Shown: positions 1 through 6,888, counted from the stretch's first letter. The stretch: DNA of 13,262 nucleotides from Alphaproteobacteria bacterium UBA6062 (GCA_002428885.1 DIYE01000068.1:1-13262), one strand, 5' to 3'. Numbers and translations: made by a program. The notes: generated by a model from the letters alone, not told the origin.

Positions 1-612
1 TTCATCGGATTCCCGCGGGTTCAGGCCCGCGGCCGGTTCATCCAGGCAGAGAAGTTTAGGATCCGTGCACATGGCACGGGCAATTTCCAGTTTGCGCTGC
101 TCACCGTAAGGCAGATCTGCCGCCGCATCATCCGCCCTGTGCGTCAGGCCCGTCTGCTCCATCCAGTATTTGGCTTTTTCAACGGCTTCCTTTTCAGCCT
201 GCTTGTAGCTGCTCACACCGAAAATACCGCCAATAGTGAATTTGGAAGCTTCCATGAGGGGCGTATGCTGTCCGACCATCAGGTTTTCAAGGGCCGTCAT
301 ACCACCGAACAGACGAATATTCTGGAACGTCCGGGCGACTTTCGCCGTTTTCGGAATCCGGAAATCGTCCATCTGTTCGAGATAAAAACTGCTGCCGTCC
401 TCATGATGGGCCGTGACCCGTCCGACCGTTGGTTTGTAAAAACCGGTGATACAGTTGAACACGGTTGTTTTACCGGCTCCGTTCGGTCCGATCAGCGCCG
501 TAATATCGCCACGCCCTACATTGAAGGACAGATCATTCACGGCCAGAAGACCGCCAAAGCGCATGCTGAGATGCTCAACGGATAAAAGGACATTGTCATT
601 CCAGTGCGTCAT
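1..612 (-). CDS. livG: LivG-type branched-chain amino acid ABC transporter ATPase (partial, C-terminus beyond left edge)
   Basis: This is the cytoplasmic ATPase that powers high-affinity uptake of branched-chain amino acids or related substrates with the LivH/LivM permeases. I translated 204 codons from the ATG at 612. The Walker A motif GPNGAGKTT is at residues 42-50 and the Q-loop Gln is at 97. The LivG-style signature PYGEQRK is at 168-174, and the Walker B/D-loop stretch LCLDEPAAGLNP is at 188-199. The Ala-Ala-Gly-Leu-Asn-Pro run is characteristic of LivG rather than LivF. The frame is still open at base 1, so about 50 C-terminal residues are missing, judged by family length. A strong Shine-Dalgarno sequence (GGGGAGGG, about 8 bases upstream) lies inside the end of livM, and only one base separates the two genes, so they are surely co-transcribed. 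The livF and binding-protein genes are not in the window. Confidence 0.95.
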   Translation of the reverse strand, partial: MTHWNDNVLLSVEHLSMRFGGLLAVNDLSFNVGRGDITALIGPNGAGKTTVFNCITGFYKPTVGRVTAHHEDGSSFYLEQMDDFRIPKTAKVARTFQNIRLFGGMTALENLMVGQHTPLMEASKFTIGGIFGVSSYKQAEKEAVEKAKYWMEQTGLTHRADDAAADLPYGEQRKLEIARAMCTDPKLLCLDEPAAGLNPRESDE

Positions 613-613
613 G

Positions 614-1951
614 TCAGTGTCCCTCCCCTTGAGCAACCATATCCGCCGAGACCCCCTTCTTGCTCTTTATAAAGATCGAGGGTTCACGGGTAGAGATCAG
701 GCCGCGCGGACGCCAGACCATGATAACCACCATGGCAAGCCCGAAGATCAGCATCCGGAACTGTTCGGCTTCCCGGAAGATCTCGAAACCGCCGATCATA
801 CAAATCGAGGCGATAACGACACCGACCTGAGAACCCATGCCGCCCAGCACCACAATGGCCAGGATCAGAGCTGATTCAATAAAGGTAAAGCTTTCCGGAG
901 AGATAAAGCCCTGCCGCGTTGCGAAGAACGATCCGGCAAAACCGGCAAACATTGCGCCAATGGCAAAGGCCGACAGCTTGACCATCGTTGTATTCAAGCC
1001 GAGAGAGCGACAGGCAATCTCATCTTCCCGCAGCGCTTCCCAGGCCCGGCCGATGGGCAATCGCCTGAGCCGGTTGGTCACGAAATTGGTTACCAGCGCC
1101 AGGATCAAAATCAGGAAATACAGGAAAATAATCCGGTGGATCGATGAATAATCAAGTCCGAAGAAATCCGCAAAATTCCCTTCTCCGCGCTTGAAAGCAA
1201 GACCAAAGAAAGTCGGACGCGGAATACCGGAGAGCCCATCGGGGCCGCCGGTAAACTGATACCAGTTCAGAAGAACCACCCGGATGATCTCACCAAAGGC
1301 CAAGGTCACAATCGCCAGATAGTCACCGCGCAATCTGAGGACCGGGAAGCCCAGGATAATGCCCCAGAAGGCTGCCAGAATCCCGGCAAGCGGCAAGCAG
1401 ATCCAGAAGGAGAGACCGAAATACTGAGCCAGCAAAGCGTAGGAATAGGCGCCGATCGCATAGAAGGCCACATAGCCCAGATCCAGAAGGCCGGCCAGCC
1501 CTACCACAATATTCAGCCCCCAACCGAGCATGACATAGGTGAGGATCAGGATGCCCAGATCCAGGAGATAACGATCAGTCGTCGGCAGGAAAGGGAAAAC
1601 AACAGCGAAAATCAGCATGGTCGGGCCAAAAAATTTGCCGTAAGCATCTGTTTTCGCCCTAAATCCGGCTTTTAAACCTTCCGGGACGAGTGAAACGGAT
1701 TGCCCTGCAGGCCTACGCCAGAGCGTTAGCCACAAAATAAGCCTGCCGATGACAACCGCCGCGATAATCGCCGCCGCCGTCCCGAAATGGGTTTCCAGAG
1801 ACAAACCGCCAGCTGCGGTTTCGGTTTTAAAGGCAATTGTGGTTCCGAAAATTGCCGCCGCCAGAAAGGCTGTGACGACAAGATCCTTGGCAAGGGTCGC
1901 AACATCCAGTCCGCCGGATGCTTCCCCTGCTCCTTGTTGTGTTGCAGACAT
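614..1951 (-). CDS. livM: LivM-type branched-chain amino acid ABC transporter permease
   Basis: This inner-membrane permease subunit (445 aa) pairs with LivH and docks LivG/LivF. Many hydrophobic segments are visible. The permease core, from about residue 130, contains the family-typical stretches GLAGLLDLGYVAFYAIGAY and GRAWEALREDEIACRSLGLN. The second is the cytoplasmic coupling loop that contacts the ATPase. The first ~120 residues form an extra region with two or three predicted membrane segments, like the N-terminal domain of the long LivM proteins such as that of E. coli, so the length is not anomalous. The ATG at 1951 overlaps the livH TGA by one base (TGATG), which points to translational coupling; the Shine-Dalgarno sequence itself is weak. 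The C-terminus ends one base before livG. Confidence 0.95.
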   Translation of the reverse strand: MSATQQGAGEASGGLDVATLAKDLVVTAFLAAAIFGTTIAFKTETAAGGLSLETHFGTAAAIIAAVVIGRLILWLTLWRRPAGQSVSLVPEGLKAGFRAKTDAYGKFFGPTMLIFAVVFPFLPTTDRYLLDLGILILTYVMLGWGLNIVVGLAGLLDLGYVAFYAIGAYSYALLAQYFGLSFWICLPLAGILAAFWGIILGFPVLRLRGDYLAIVTLAFGEIIRVVLLNWYQFTGGPDGLSGIPRPTFFGLAFKRGEGNFADFFGLDYSSIHRIIFLYFLILILALVTNFVTNRLRRLPIGRAWEALREDEIACRSLGLNTTMVKLSAFAIGAMFAGFAGSFFATRQGFISPESFTFIESALILAIVVLGGMGSQVGVVIASICMIGGFEIFREAEQFRMLIFGLAMVVIMVWRPRGLISTREPSIFIKSKKGVSADMVAQGEGH

Positions 1952-2874
1952 CAGACTTTCTCGACTTCCGGCTTACCAAGCAGACCCTGTGGCAGGAAGA
2001 TCAGCACAATCGCCAACATCGCAAAGGCTGCCACATCTTTGTATTCCACAGAAAAATAGGCTGACCAAAATGTTTCAATCAGCCCGATGACCAATCCTCC
2101 CAGCATGGCGCCGGGAAGAGATCCGATCCCGCCAAGCACCGCAGCGGTAAACGCTTTTACACCGGCGACGAAACCGATAAAGAAATCAATCACGCCGTAA
2201 TAAAGCAGGAACATAAGACCGGCCACAGCAGCCAGTGCCGCCCCCATCACGAATGTCATGGAAATCGTCCGGTCCACATTAATGCCCAACAGGGATGCCA
2301 TTTTCCGATCCTGTTCGCAGGCCCGCTGGGCACGTCCCAGCGATGTCTTGGCGATCAGCAGCGAAAACACAGCCATCAGAACAACCGTTACTGTAATAAT
2401 CGTGATCTGGATATTGGAGATCTGAACGACAAAATCGCCTTTCTTCATCAGCTCATAACCGCCGGAAAAGATCGGTTGCAGCGGCTTTACGCGTGCACCC
2501 TGGGCAATCTGAATATAGTTCTGAAGAACGATGGAAATGCCAATGGCCGTGATCAGCGGTGCCAGGCGGAAAGAGCCGCGAAGCGGTCTGTATGCCAGTC
2601 GTTCAACAGTCCATCCATAGGCAGATGCAATAATCATCGCACAAACCAGAACCAGGATGAGCGCCAGAAACATCAGCCCCAGTCCCGTCGAAACGGTCAG
2701 GCCCAATGCGGTAATCACGATCAGCGCAATAAACGCCCCGACCATGAAAATATCGCCATGAGCAAAATTGATCATCCCGATAATGCCATAGACCATCGTA
2801 TAGCCGATGGCGATCAGTCCATAAATAGACCCCAGCGTGATTCCATTAATCAACTGCTGTAAAAAATATTCCAT
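1951..2874 (-). CDS. livH: LivH-type branched-chain amino acid ABC transporter permease
   Basis: This is the second inner-membrane permease subunit of the Liv transporter and the first gene of the visible operon. The N-terminal LivH hallmark is clear (LINGITLGSIYGLIAIGYTM followed by MINFAHGDIFMVGAF). The coupling-loop region TSLGRAQRACEQDRKMASLLG is present towards the C-terminal half. I place the start at the ATG at 2874 (MEYFLQQ..., 307 aa). It has a good Shine-Dalgarno sequence (GGGAGGTG) six bases upstream, and the protein then begins where family members usually begin. A GTG at 2901 would add nine residues (MASDREVPF) but would put the Shine-Dalgarno sequence inside the gene. The substrate-binding protein gene, often nearby in such operons, is not seen. 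Confidence 0.94.
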   Translation of the reverse strand: MEYFLQQLINGITLGSIYGLIAIGYTMVYGIIGMINFAHGDIFMVGAFIALIVITALGLTVSTGLGLMFLALILVLVCAMIIASAYGWTVERLAYRPLRGSFRLAPLITAIGISIVLQNYIQIAQGARVKPLQPIFSGGYELMKKGDFVVQISNIQITIITVTVVLMAVFSLLIAKTSLGRAQRACEQDRKMASLLGINVDRTISMTFVMGAALAAVAGLMFLLYYGVIDFFIGFVAGVKAFTAAVLGGIGSLPGAMLGGLVIGLIETFWSAYFSVEYKDVAAFAMLAIVLIFLPQGLLGKPEVEKV

Positions 2875-2903
2875 AAAAGGCACCTCCCTGTCTGATGCCA
2901 CCT

Positions 2904-2918
2904 AGAGCAACTTGCTCT
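2904..2918. repeat. Short palindrome in the livH leader/promoter (AGAGCAA-N-TTGCTCT)
   Basis: Perfect 7-base arms AGAGCAA and TTGCTCT surround a single central base. The site is 30-44 bases upstream of the livH start codon and about 20 bases upstream of its Shine-Dalgarno sequence. An odd palindrome this tight suits a dimeric repressor better than an RNA hairpin, because the loop would be too small. The regulator is unknown. Confidence 0.5.
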
Positions 2919-2940
2919 TAATCATTTCTGCTTTTTCCAA

Positions 2941-2973
2941 TTTGCTGCCCATTTCTGACGCCAAGGCAGCAAA
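2941..2973. repeat. Inverted repeat TTTGCTGCC-N15-GGCAGCAAA upstream of livH
   Basis: Nine-base perfect arms (2941-2949 and 2965-2973) flank a 15-base spacer, 67-99 bases upstream of the livH start. No T-run follows on either strand in the way a terminator needs, and no gene ends here. It could be an operator with half-sites about 24 bases apart centre to centre, or a leader stem-loop if transcription starts upstream of it. Function is not established. Confidence 0.45.
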
Positions 2974-3081
2974 ACAAACCCGATTATGGTGTTTTGTTAT
3001 GGATTTGTATTGGGCACACCCTATGACACATGAAAGAGGTGACGCAAGAAACTATTACAGGAAAGTACACTTTGCGGGCCG

Positions 3082-3147
3082 CGGGGAAACATTCGCGATA
3101 AAAGCGGAATAAATTTCTTCTTATCTTTCGCCATACCGCGAATCCCG
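3082..3147. repeat. Long imperfect stem-loop-forming sequence in the liv upstream region
   Basis: ATTCGCG at 3091-3097 pairs perfectly with CGCGAAT at 3137-3143. The helix can continue outwards, after a five-base bulge, through CGGG (3082-3085) and CCCG (3144-3147). GATAA (3097-3101) and TTATC (3121-3125) could form an inner stem. No U-tract follows on either strand, so it is not a simple terminator. It may be part of an untranslated leader or an unannotated small RNA, or it may be chance; eye inspection cannot decide. Confidence 0.3.
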
Positions 3148-3237
3148 GCAAATATCAGAACCCTCTAATTATAAAACCACACTCTTCAGCGGCCACTGCA
3201 CACACGACATTTCTCCTTATTATTGCCGATCATGCAT

Positions 3238-3267
3238 AAAAAAGCGGAACCGGGTCACCAGTTCCGC
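3238..3267 (-). terminator. Rho-independent terminator of the thiolase/DUF35 unit
   Basis: Read on the minus strand, a GCGGAAC/GTTCCGC stem (7 perfect pairs, two more after a mismatch, loop about 10 bases) is followed at once by six T residues (A-run at 3238-3243 on the plus strand). It begins about 20 bases after the stop codon of the DUF35 gene, as expected for an intrinsic terminator. It separates this unit from the liv operon downstream. Confidence 0.85.
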
Positions 3268-3286
3268 CTGATACGATCACCAGTGG

Positions 3287-3685
3287 TCAAACCGGCGTAA
3301 ACGTTGGTAATGGCGGACCATCCCCTTCCGTTTCAGAGAAGACGACCTTTACGTCCTGACCGATTTCCAGGGCATCCAGGTCGCAGTCGACAATATTGGT
3401 CATCATGGAAATATCCGTCCCCTCCAGGGTGACATAGGCCATGGCGTAGGGAACCGGAACCCGGCGCATCACGCTATAGGAATAGATGCGTCCCCGGCCG
3501 GACACTTCCCGATATTCCGTATCATCATCACCGCAACGGGGGCAGATCGTCCGAGGATAATAGTGGTAAGCTTCACAGCTATTACAAAAGCGAGCTACCA
3601 GTTTTCCATTTTCCGCAGCTTCCCAGAATTCCTTTGTTTCCGGATCCACATGCGGTGCCGTTAATTTTCTTCTTTCTGCGATCAT
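3287..3685 (-). CDS. Zn-ribbon/OB-fold (DUF35) protein, partner of the upstream thiolase-fold enzyme
   Basis: This is a small protein (132 aa) of the DUF35 OB-fold family. Such proteins bind acyl-CoA and form a complex with thiolase-superfamily enzymes; known examples are the archaeal HMG-CoA synthase/thiolase complex and the actinobacterial steroid aldolase Ltp2/ChsH2. The rubredoxin-like zinc ribbon is visible as Cys34-x2-Cys37 and Cys48-x2-Cys51, in FCNSCEAYHYYPRTICPRC. The OB-fold follows from about residue 60 (GRGRIYSYSVMRR... to VKVVF). The open frame extends upstream, but the ATG at 3685 lies four bases after the stop of the thiolase gene and begins the usual family N-terminus (MIAERRK...PETKEFWEAA). 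Spacing and family habit imply one two-subunit enzyme. The substrate is unknown. Confidence 0.9.
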   Translation of the reverse strand: MIAERRKLTAPHVDPETKEFWEAAENGKLVARFCNSCEAYHYYPRTICPRCGDDDTEYREVSGRGRIYSYSVMRRVPVPYAMAYVTLEGTDISMMTNIVDCDLDALEIGQDVKVVFSETEGDGPPLPTFTPV

Positions 3686-3689
3686 CCGA

Positions 3690-4859
3690 CTACTCCCGTT
3701 CCAGAATAAGGGTTGCACTGCCATGGCGTGTTCCAAGGGAACCACCGGTTCCGTGAGCAACCGCCAGATCACAATTTGGAACCTGAACAGCCGGATGTGC
3801 TTCGCCGCGCAACTGACGGACGGCTTCAACAACTTTTGTCATACCGCCGCGGTTTGCCGGATGATTGTTACACAGCCCGCCACCATCGGTATTAAACGGC
3901 AGCTTGCCGGTTCCGGAAATCAGGTTGCCGTCGGCAACAAATTTTCCACCATCCCCTTTAGCGCAAAAACCCAAATCCTCAATCTGCATAAGAACGGTAA
4001 TGGTAAAACTGTCATAGATAGAGGCGTATTTGATGTCGCCAGGCTTAACGCCGGCCTCCTCGAATGCCGCAGGACCGGACCAGGCCGCCCCTGAATAGGT
4101 GAGATCAACCCGCCCGCCCATCTGGTGCTTCGGTGCCTCCCCGGCACCTTTAACTTTCACCAGCGGGCGATTGAGTGTTTTGGCAATTTCCGGGGAAACC
4201 ACAATCAAGGCTCCGCCGCCATCACTGATCACACAGCAATCCAGCCGATGAAGAGGATCGGAAATCATCGGAGAATTGACCACGTCCTCAACGGTCACCA
4301 CATTCTGCAGCACCGCATTCGGATTATGCTGGGCGTGATGAGACGCCGCCACCTTGATCCAGGCAAGTTGTTCACTTGTCGTACCAAACTCATACATATG
4401 GCGCATGGCACACATGCCGTACATATTGGTGATGGTTGGTGAAAACGGAAATTCGAAAGGAACGTCCGGGGCATCATTGCCGTAGTTTCGCGGTGCGGTT
4501 CCGGTCGCCATGCCTTCAGCTTTTGGACGGCCGGCCAGCGTAATGAGGGCAACCGAACATTTGCCAAGCGCAATTGCTTCTGCGGCATGTGCCACATGAA
4601 CAAGATAGGATGACCCGCCGGTTTCCGTACTATCCATATGGCGGAGTTTCAATCCCATATAATCGGCAAGGGCCAGCGGGCCGAGACCCGGCGCATCTCC
4701 CGCACAAAAATAGCCGTCCACATCATCCTTGGTCAGTCCCGCATCTTCCAGGGCACCTTTGGCACATTCCGCATGCAGCTGAGCCAGGGATTTATCGATT
4801 GCCTTTCTTGTCGGATGCTCAAAGGCACCCGCAATATAGGCTTTCCCGTTAATTGACAT
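3690..4859 (-). CDS. Thiolase-superfamily protein (SCP2/Ltp2-like), lacking both canonical catalytic cysteines
   Basis: This is a 389-aa thiolase-fold protein, commonly annotated as acetyl-CoA acetyltransferase. The nucleophilic Cys of true thiolases, normally in a G-G-x-x-C type turn, is absent: the equivalent region reads TGGSSYLVHV (residues 80-89). The second catalytic Cys, normally CxG near the C-terminus, is replaced by His369 in AHGTGG. The GHP histidine is kept as NHP (His333). A conserved IYDSFTI segment with Tyr282 and Asp283 resembles the region holding a catalytic tyrosine in the aldolase Ltp2; this alignment is by eye. It therefore probably does not run classical thiolysis; retro-aldol or another acyl-CoA reaction is possible. 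I chose the ATG at 4859 because AAGGGA lies nine bases upstream. An in-frame ATG at 4880 and a longer frame to 4946 lack such a site. Its partner gene follows four bases later. Confidence 0.85.
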   Translation of the reverse strand: MSINGKAYIAGAFEHPTRKAIDKSLAQLHAECAKGALEDAGLTKDDVDGYFCAGDAPGLGPLALADYMGLKLRHMDSTETGGSSYLVHVAHAAEAIALGKCSVALITLAGRPKAEGMATGTAPRNYGNDAPDVPFEFPFSPTITNMYGMCAMRHMYEFGTTSEQLAWIKVAASHHAQHNPNAVLQNVVTVEDVVNSPMISDPLHRLDCCVISDGGGALIVVSPEIAKTLNRPLVKVKGAGEAPKHQMGGRVDLTYSGAAWSGPAAFEEAGVKPGDIKYASIYDSFTITVLMQIEDLGFCAKGDGGKFVADGNLISGTGKLPFNTDGGGLCNNHPANRGGMTKVVEAVRQLRGEAHPAVQVPNCDLAVAHGTGGSLGTRHGSATLILERE

Positions 4860-4994
4860 TCGTTTTAGTCCCTTATCCATTTGTTGTTTTTGTTTATTGG
4901 CGCAAGGGAAGCGCGCAATTTGATCTTTTAACGGGTAACAAACCAATGAGCTGATTTCAACCGTTTATCGTAGCGCAACAACAGAAAGGGAGAT

Positions 4995-5016
4995 AAAAGC
5001 CTTATTAATCTGGCTT
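4995..5016 (-). terminator. Possible weak terminator after cpdR
   Basis: On the minus strand, AAGCC (5016-5012) can pair with GGCTT (5001-4997) across a ten-base loop, followed by a short TTTT run. The stem is only five pairs, so it would be weak. Just before it lies a 16-base near-palindrome (5016-5031, TAGGGTC-AG-GACCCTA read on the minus strand) that contains the cpdR stop codon. Together they may form a double-hairpin end for the zinc-ribbon/hpt/cpdR transcript. Confidence 0.35.
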
Positions 5017-5028
5017 AGGGTCCTGACC

Positions 5029-5451
5029 CTAGTTCTTTTTCGCCGCAAGACCGATATCTTTGGCGGATCCCGGTATCAGAGACGATTTTTCGGACGACAA
5101 TGCGTCCTCAACCTTCTGGCAGATTTCGTCGAGTGTGAAAGGTTTCGCGATGACATCATAAATCAGGTCATCAAGATTATAGGCCCGCTGCTGCTCTGCC
5201 GCATAACCGGTCATTAACAGGATGCGTAAGTCAGGAAAATCCTTGGCGACTTTCAAAGACAGGGCAATACCATCCATAATCGGCATGACAATATCCGTCA
5301 GCAACAGATCAAACGGATCTTCTTCCTGCAGGGTATGAAGAGCCTCCGCTCCATCCCGAACAGCAATAACCGTATGTCCATTATGAATCAGCGCTCTTTC
5401 GACAAATTCGCGAAGAGAATGTTCATCCTCAGCAACCAGTATTCTTGCCAT
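5029..5451 (-). CDS. cpdR: CpdR-like single-domain response regulator
   Basis: This is a stand-alone receiver domain of 140 aa. In Caulobacter and rhizobia, unphosphorylated CpdR primes the ClpXP protease for cell-cycle substrates, and the CckA-ChpT phosphorelay switches it off. Receiver residues are all present: acidic pocket Glu8/Asp9, phosphoacceptor Asp53 (LLLTDIVMP), Thr81 (LMTGYAAEQQRA) and Lys103 in the AKPFTLDEI stretch. The opening MARILVAEDE and the MTGYAAEQQRAYNLD and KPFTL stretches are typical of CpdR rather than other CheY-like proteins. There is no output domain. Compared with Caulobacter CpdR (about 118 aa), a tail of some 20 residues is added, ending GLAAKKN. The Shine-Dalgarno sequence GAGGG is five bases upstream. 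The gene starts 15 bases after hpt, so they likely share a transcript. Confidence 0.85.
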   Translation of the reverse strand: MARILVAEDEHSLREFVERALIHNGHTVIAVRDGAEALHTLQEEDPFDLLLTDIVMPIMDGIALSLKVAKDFPDLRILLMTGYAAEQQRAYNLDDLIYDVIAKPFTLDEICQKVEDALSSEKSSLIPGSAKDIGLAAKKN

Positions 5452-5466
5452 TCACACCCTCTATTG

Positions 5467-6003
5467 TCAGTCATCCGTAATATGGCCGATATAGGGAAGT
5501 TCCCGGTAATAATGGGCATAATCCAGGCCATATCCAATGACGAAAAGATCGGGGCAATCAAAGCCGATAAAGTCCGCTTCAAAATCCACAATCCGTTTTC
5601 CCTTTTTATCGAGCATCAGGCAGGTCTTCACGGTTTCCGCCCCGCGAGACATCAGCTCCCGGGTGGCGAACTCCATTGTCCGGCCGGATTCCAGAATATC
5701 GTCGATCAGCAACACCTTGCGCCCTTTGACGGTATCCATGATGTCCCGTGTGATGACAACCGTTCCGCTACTGACCTTTTTATCACCGTAAGAGGACAGG
5801 GCCATGAAATCGATTTGCGGACGGACGCCGGCGTGATGCAAGGCCCGGATCAAATCCGCTGCAAAGACAAAACTGCCCTTCAACACGGCAATAACCAGAA
5901 TATCCTGTCCCAGATCCGTTGCAATTTGCTCAGCCAGTTCAGTATTTCGCTGGGCGATATCACCACTGGAAAACAGGATTTCAATATTCGGCTCTGCAGC
6001 CAT
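5467..6003 (-). CDS. hpt: Hypoxanthine phosphoribosyltransferase
   Basis: This purine-salvage enzyme makes IMP or GMP from hypoxanthine or guanine and PRPP in the cytoplasm. It has 178 aa from the chosen start, the normal family size. The LKGS loop is at residues 41-44 and the flexible-loop SSYGD at 70-74. The PRPP-binding signature VLLIDDILESGRT is at 97-109 with the two acidic residues Asp101/Asp102. The C-terminal region FVIGYGLDYAHYYRELPYIG is typical of Hpt. I prefer the ATG at 6003 because GGAG lies six bases before it. An ATG at 6018 would add five residues (MLETE) but has no obvious ribosome binding site. It lies between the zinc-ribbon gene (60-base gap) and cpdR (15-base gap), all on one strand. 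Confidence 0.93.
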   Translation of the reverse strand: MAAEPNIEILFSSGDIAQRNTELAEQIATDLGQDILVIAVLKGSFVFAADLIRALHHAGVRPQIDFMALSSYGDKKVSSGTVVITRDIMDTVKGRKVLLIDDILESGRTMEFATRELMSRGAETVKTCLMLDKKGKRIVDFEADFIGFDCPDLFVIGYGLDYAHYYRELPYIGHITDD

Positions 6004-6063
6004 TTCAGTCTCCAACATAATAAACGGATCTCTAGCTCAGCAGTTTCCTGCAGGGTTACTGTA

Positions 6064-6789
6064 TTACTGGTCTTTTGTATTGTCCGGTTTGGGCGGCACA
6101 ATAGCGTCCACCCTCACATGCTTGGCATCTTCCGGCGGCTGATTCATACTGCTCGAGAAAGTAACAGTGCCCCAGGGTTCCACTCTTCCCTGATCTGCCG
6201 CTGCACTCCAGCTATAAACATGCTGGCCGTTCTTATCAACCAGCTGAATGCTGATTCTCGGAACCGGCCGCTCCGTCCCTGTAACATTGACGATATTACC
6301 GGAAACCGTCAGTTTCAGAACGCCGTTTTTCAAAACGGACTTGGACGTCACATCCCGGATTTCCACACCCAGTTCATTGGCGATCTTCACATCGATCTTC
6401 AGCATCTGATAAAGCTTGGCCGATGCCGGTACAAATTTCACGACATAATCACGGCCATAAAAACCGCCGGCACCAATCCCGCCCAGGATCACAATAAACA
6501 ACAGCCAACCCAGCCAGTTTACCTTGCGTTTCGGTTTTGGCGGCGGCGCAGGGCGACGAGGCGTTCTTGCCGTCATTTCCTGGATGCTCATACCGTCAGA
6601 CGCAACTTCAGGCTCCGGCACGGCAACCGGCGGTTCAACATCCTCCGTTACCTGCTTCGGCATGTCCGCAGGCGGATATTCCCGCCATTTATGACCGCAT
6701 TTGGCGCATTTCACTGTCCGGCCATCCGCGCCGATTGAGGCAGGATCAATCAAATAACGCGTTGAACAGGAAGAACAAGTCAATATCAT
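6064..6789 (-). CDS. MJ0042-type zinc-ribbon membrane protein with DUF3426-like domain
   Basis: This is a predicted single-pass inner-membrane protein (241 aa) of unknown function. It begins with an MJ0042 zinc ribbon: Cys5-x2-Cys8 and Cys28-x2-Cys31 within MILTCSSCSTRYLIDP... and RTVKCAKCGHKW. A Pro-rich, charged linker (about 36-90) follows. A hydrophobic helix WLGWLLFIVILGGIGAGGF lies at about 92-110, and a C-terminal domain of about 120 residues resembles DUF3426 (GVLKLTVSGNIVN...VPRISIQLVD). The open frame reaches 6855, but the ATG at 6789 puts the zinc ribbon at the extreme N-terminus as in homologues; no strong Shine-Dalgarno sequence is seen for either start. It is divergent from ftsE, an arrangement I recall from other alphaproteobacteria, which hints at an envelope or division role, but that is inference. 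Confidence 0.85.
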   Translation of the reverse strand: MILTCSSCSTRYLIDPASIGADGRTVKCAKCGHKWREYPPADMPKQVTEDVEPPVAVPEPEVASDGMSIQEMTARTPRRPAPPPKPKRKVNWLGWLLFIVILGGIGAGGFYGRDYVVKFVPASAKLYQMLKIDVKIANELGVEIRDVTSKSVLKNGVLKLTVSGNIVNVTGTERPVPRISIQLVDKNGQHVYSWSAAADQGRVEPWGTVTFSSSMNQPPEDAKHVRVDAIVPPKPDNTKDQ

Positions 6790-6843
6790 GGTTAAGGAAA
6801 CAATCAGTCCACGGGTTAAACGTACCTGTTTATAGGCTTTTGA

Positions 6844-6888
6844 TTGAACATGCACAAGACTGGCCGATAAATCTACTTTAGTTTATCG
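6844..6888 (+). promoter_or_regulatory. Candidate ftsE promoter with overlapping dyad
   Basis: On the plus strand TTGAAC (6844-6849) is followed after 16 bases by GATAAA (6866-6871). Each hexamer matches the sigma-70 consensus at four of six positions. The -10-like sequence is also the left arm of a perfect 7-base inverted repeat, CGATAAA (6865-6871) and TTTATCG (6882-6888), with a 10-base spacer. That placement would suit an operator or a hairpin at the transcript's 5' end. The zinc-ribbon gene's promoter must lie in the same 127-base intergenic region in the other direction; I could not pick it out. Confidence 0.35.

Larger units (their letters stand above)
2875..3286. other. Intergenic region upstream of livH with several dyads
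   Basis: This 412-base stretch has no convincing gene. An open frame on the plus strand at 2912-3112 has a non-ATG start, no ribosome binding site and an unremarkable protein. The region must hold the liv operon promoter, reading leftwards, since the thiolase/DUF35 unit to the right ends in its own terminator at 3238-3267. I could not pick a convincing -35/-10 pair: a CATAAT hexamer on the minus strand near 2983-2988 has only a poor -35 partner. Three dyads (2904-2918, 2941-2973, 3082-3147) are listed separately. A small imperfect palindrome, AAAGT-AC-ACTTT, lies at 3062-3073. Confidence 0.6.

Noticed and set aside
139..874. Plus-strand open frames opposite livG and livM
   Set aside because: The minus-strand frames carry full ABC ATPase motifs and permease helices. 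The plus-strand products have none and no ribosome binding sites.
2912..3112. A 66-codon plus-strand open frame in the livH upstream gap
   Set aside because: It starts at a TTG without a Shine-Dalgarno sequence, overlaps the dyads, and its product is unremarkable.
6047..6054. CCTGCAGG palindrome within a larger imperfect dyad between the zinc-ribbon gene and hpt
   Set aside because: The extended arms do not pair well, and an eight-base palindrome alone is expected by chance.
5335..6738. A 467-codon open frame on the plus strand, antisense to cpdR, hpt and the zinc-ribbon gene
   Set aside because: Its translation is rich in His, Arg and Asn with no recognisable motif. It covers three well-supported genes on the other strand, so it is an antisense shadow.
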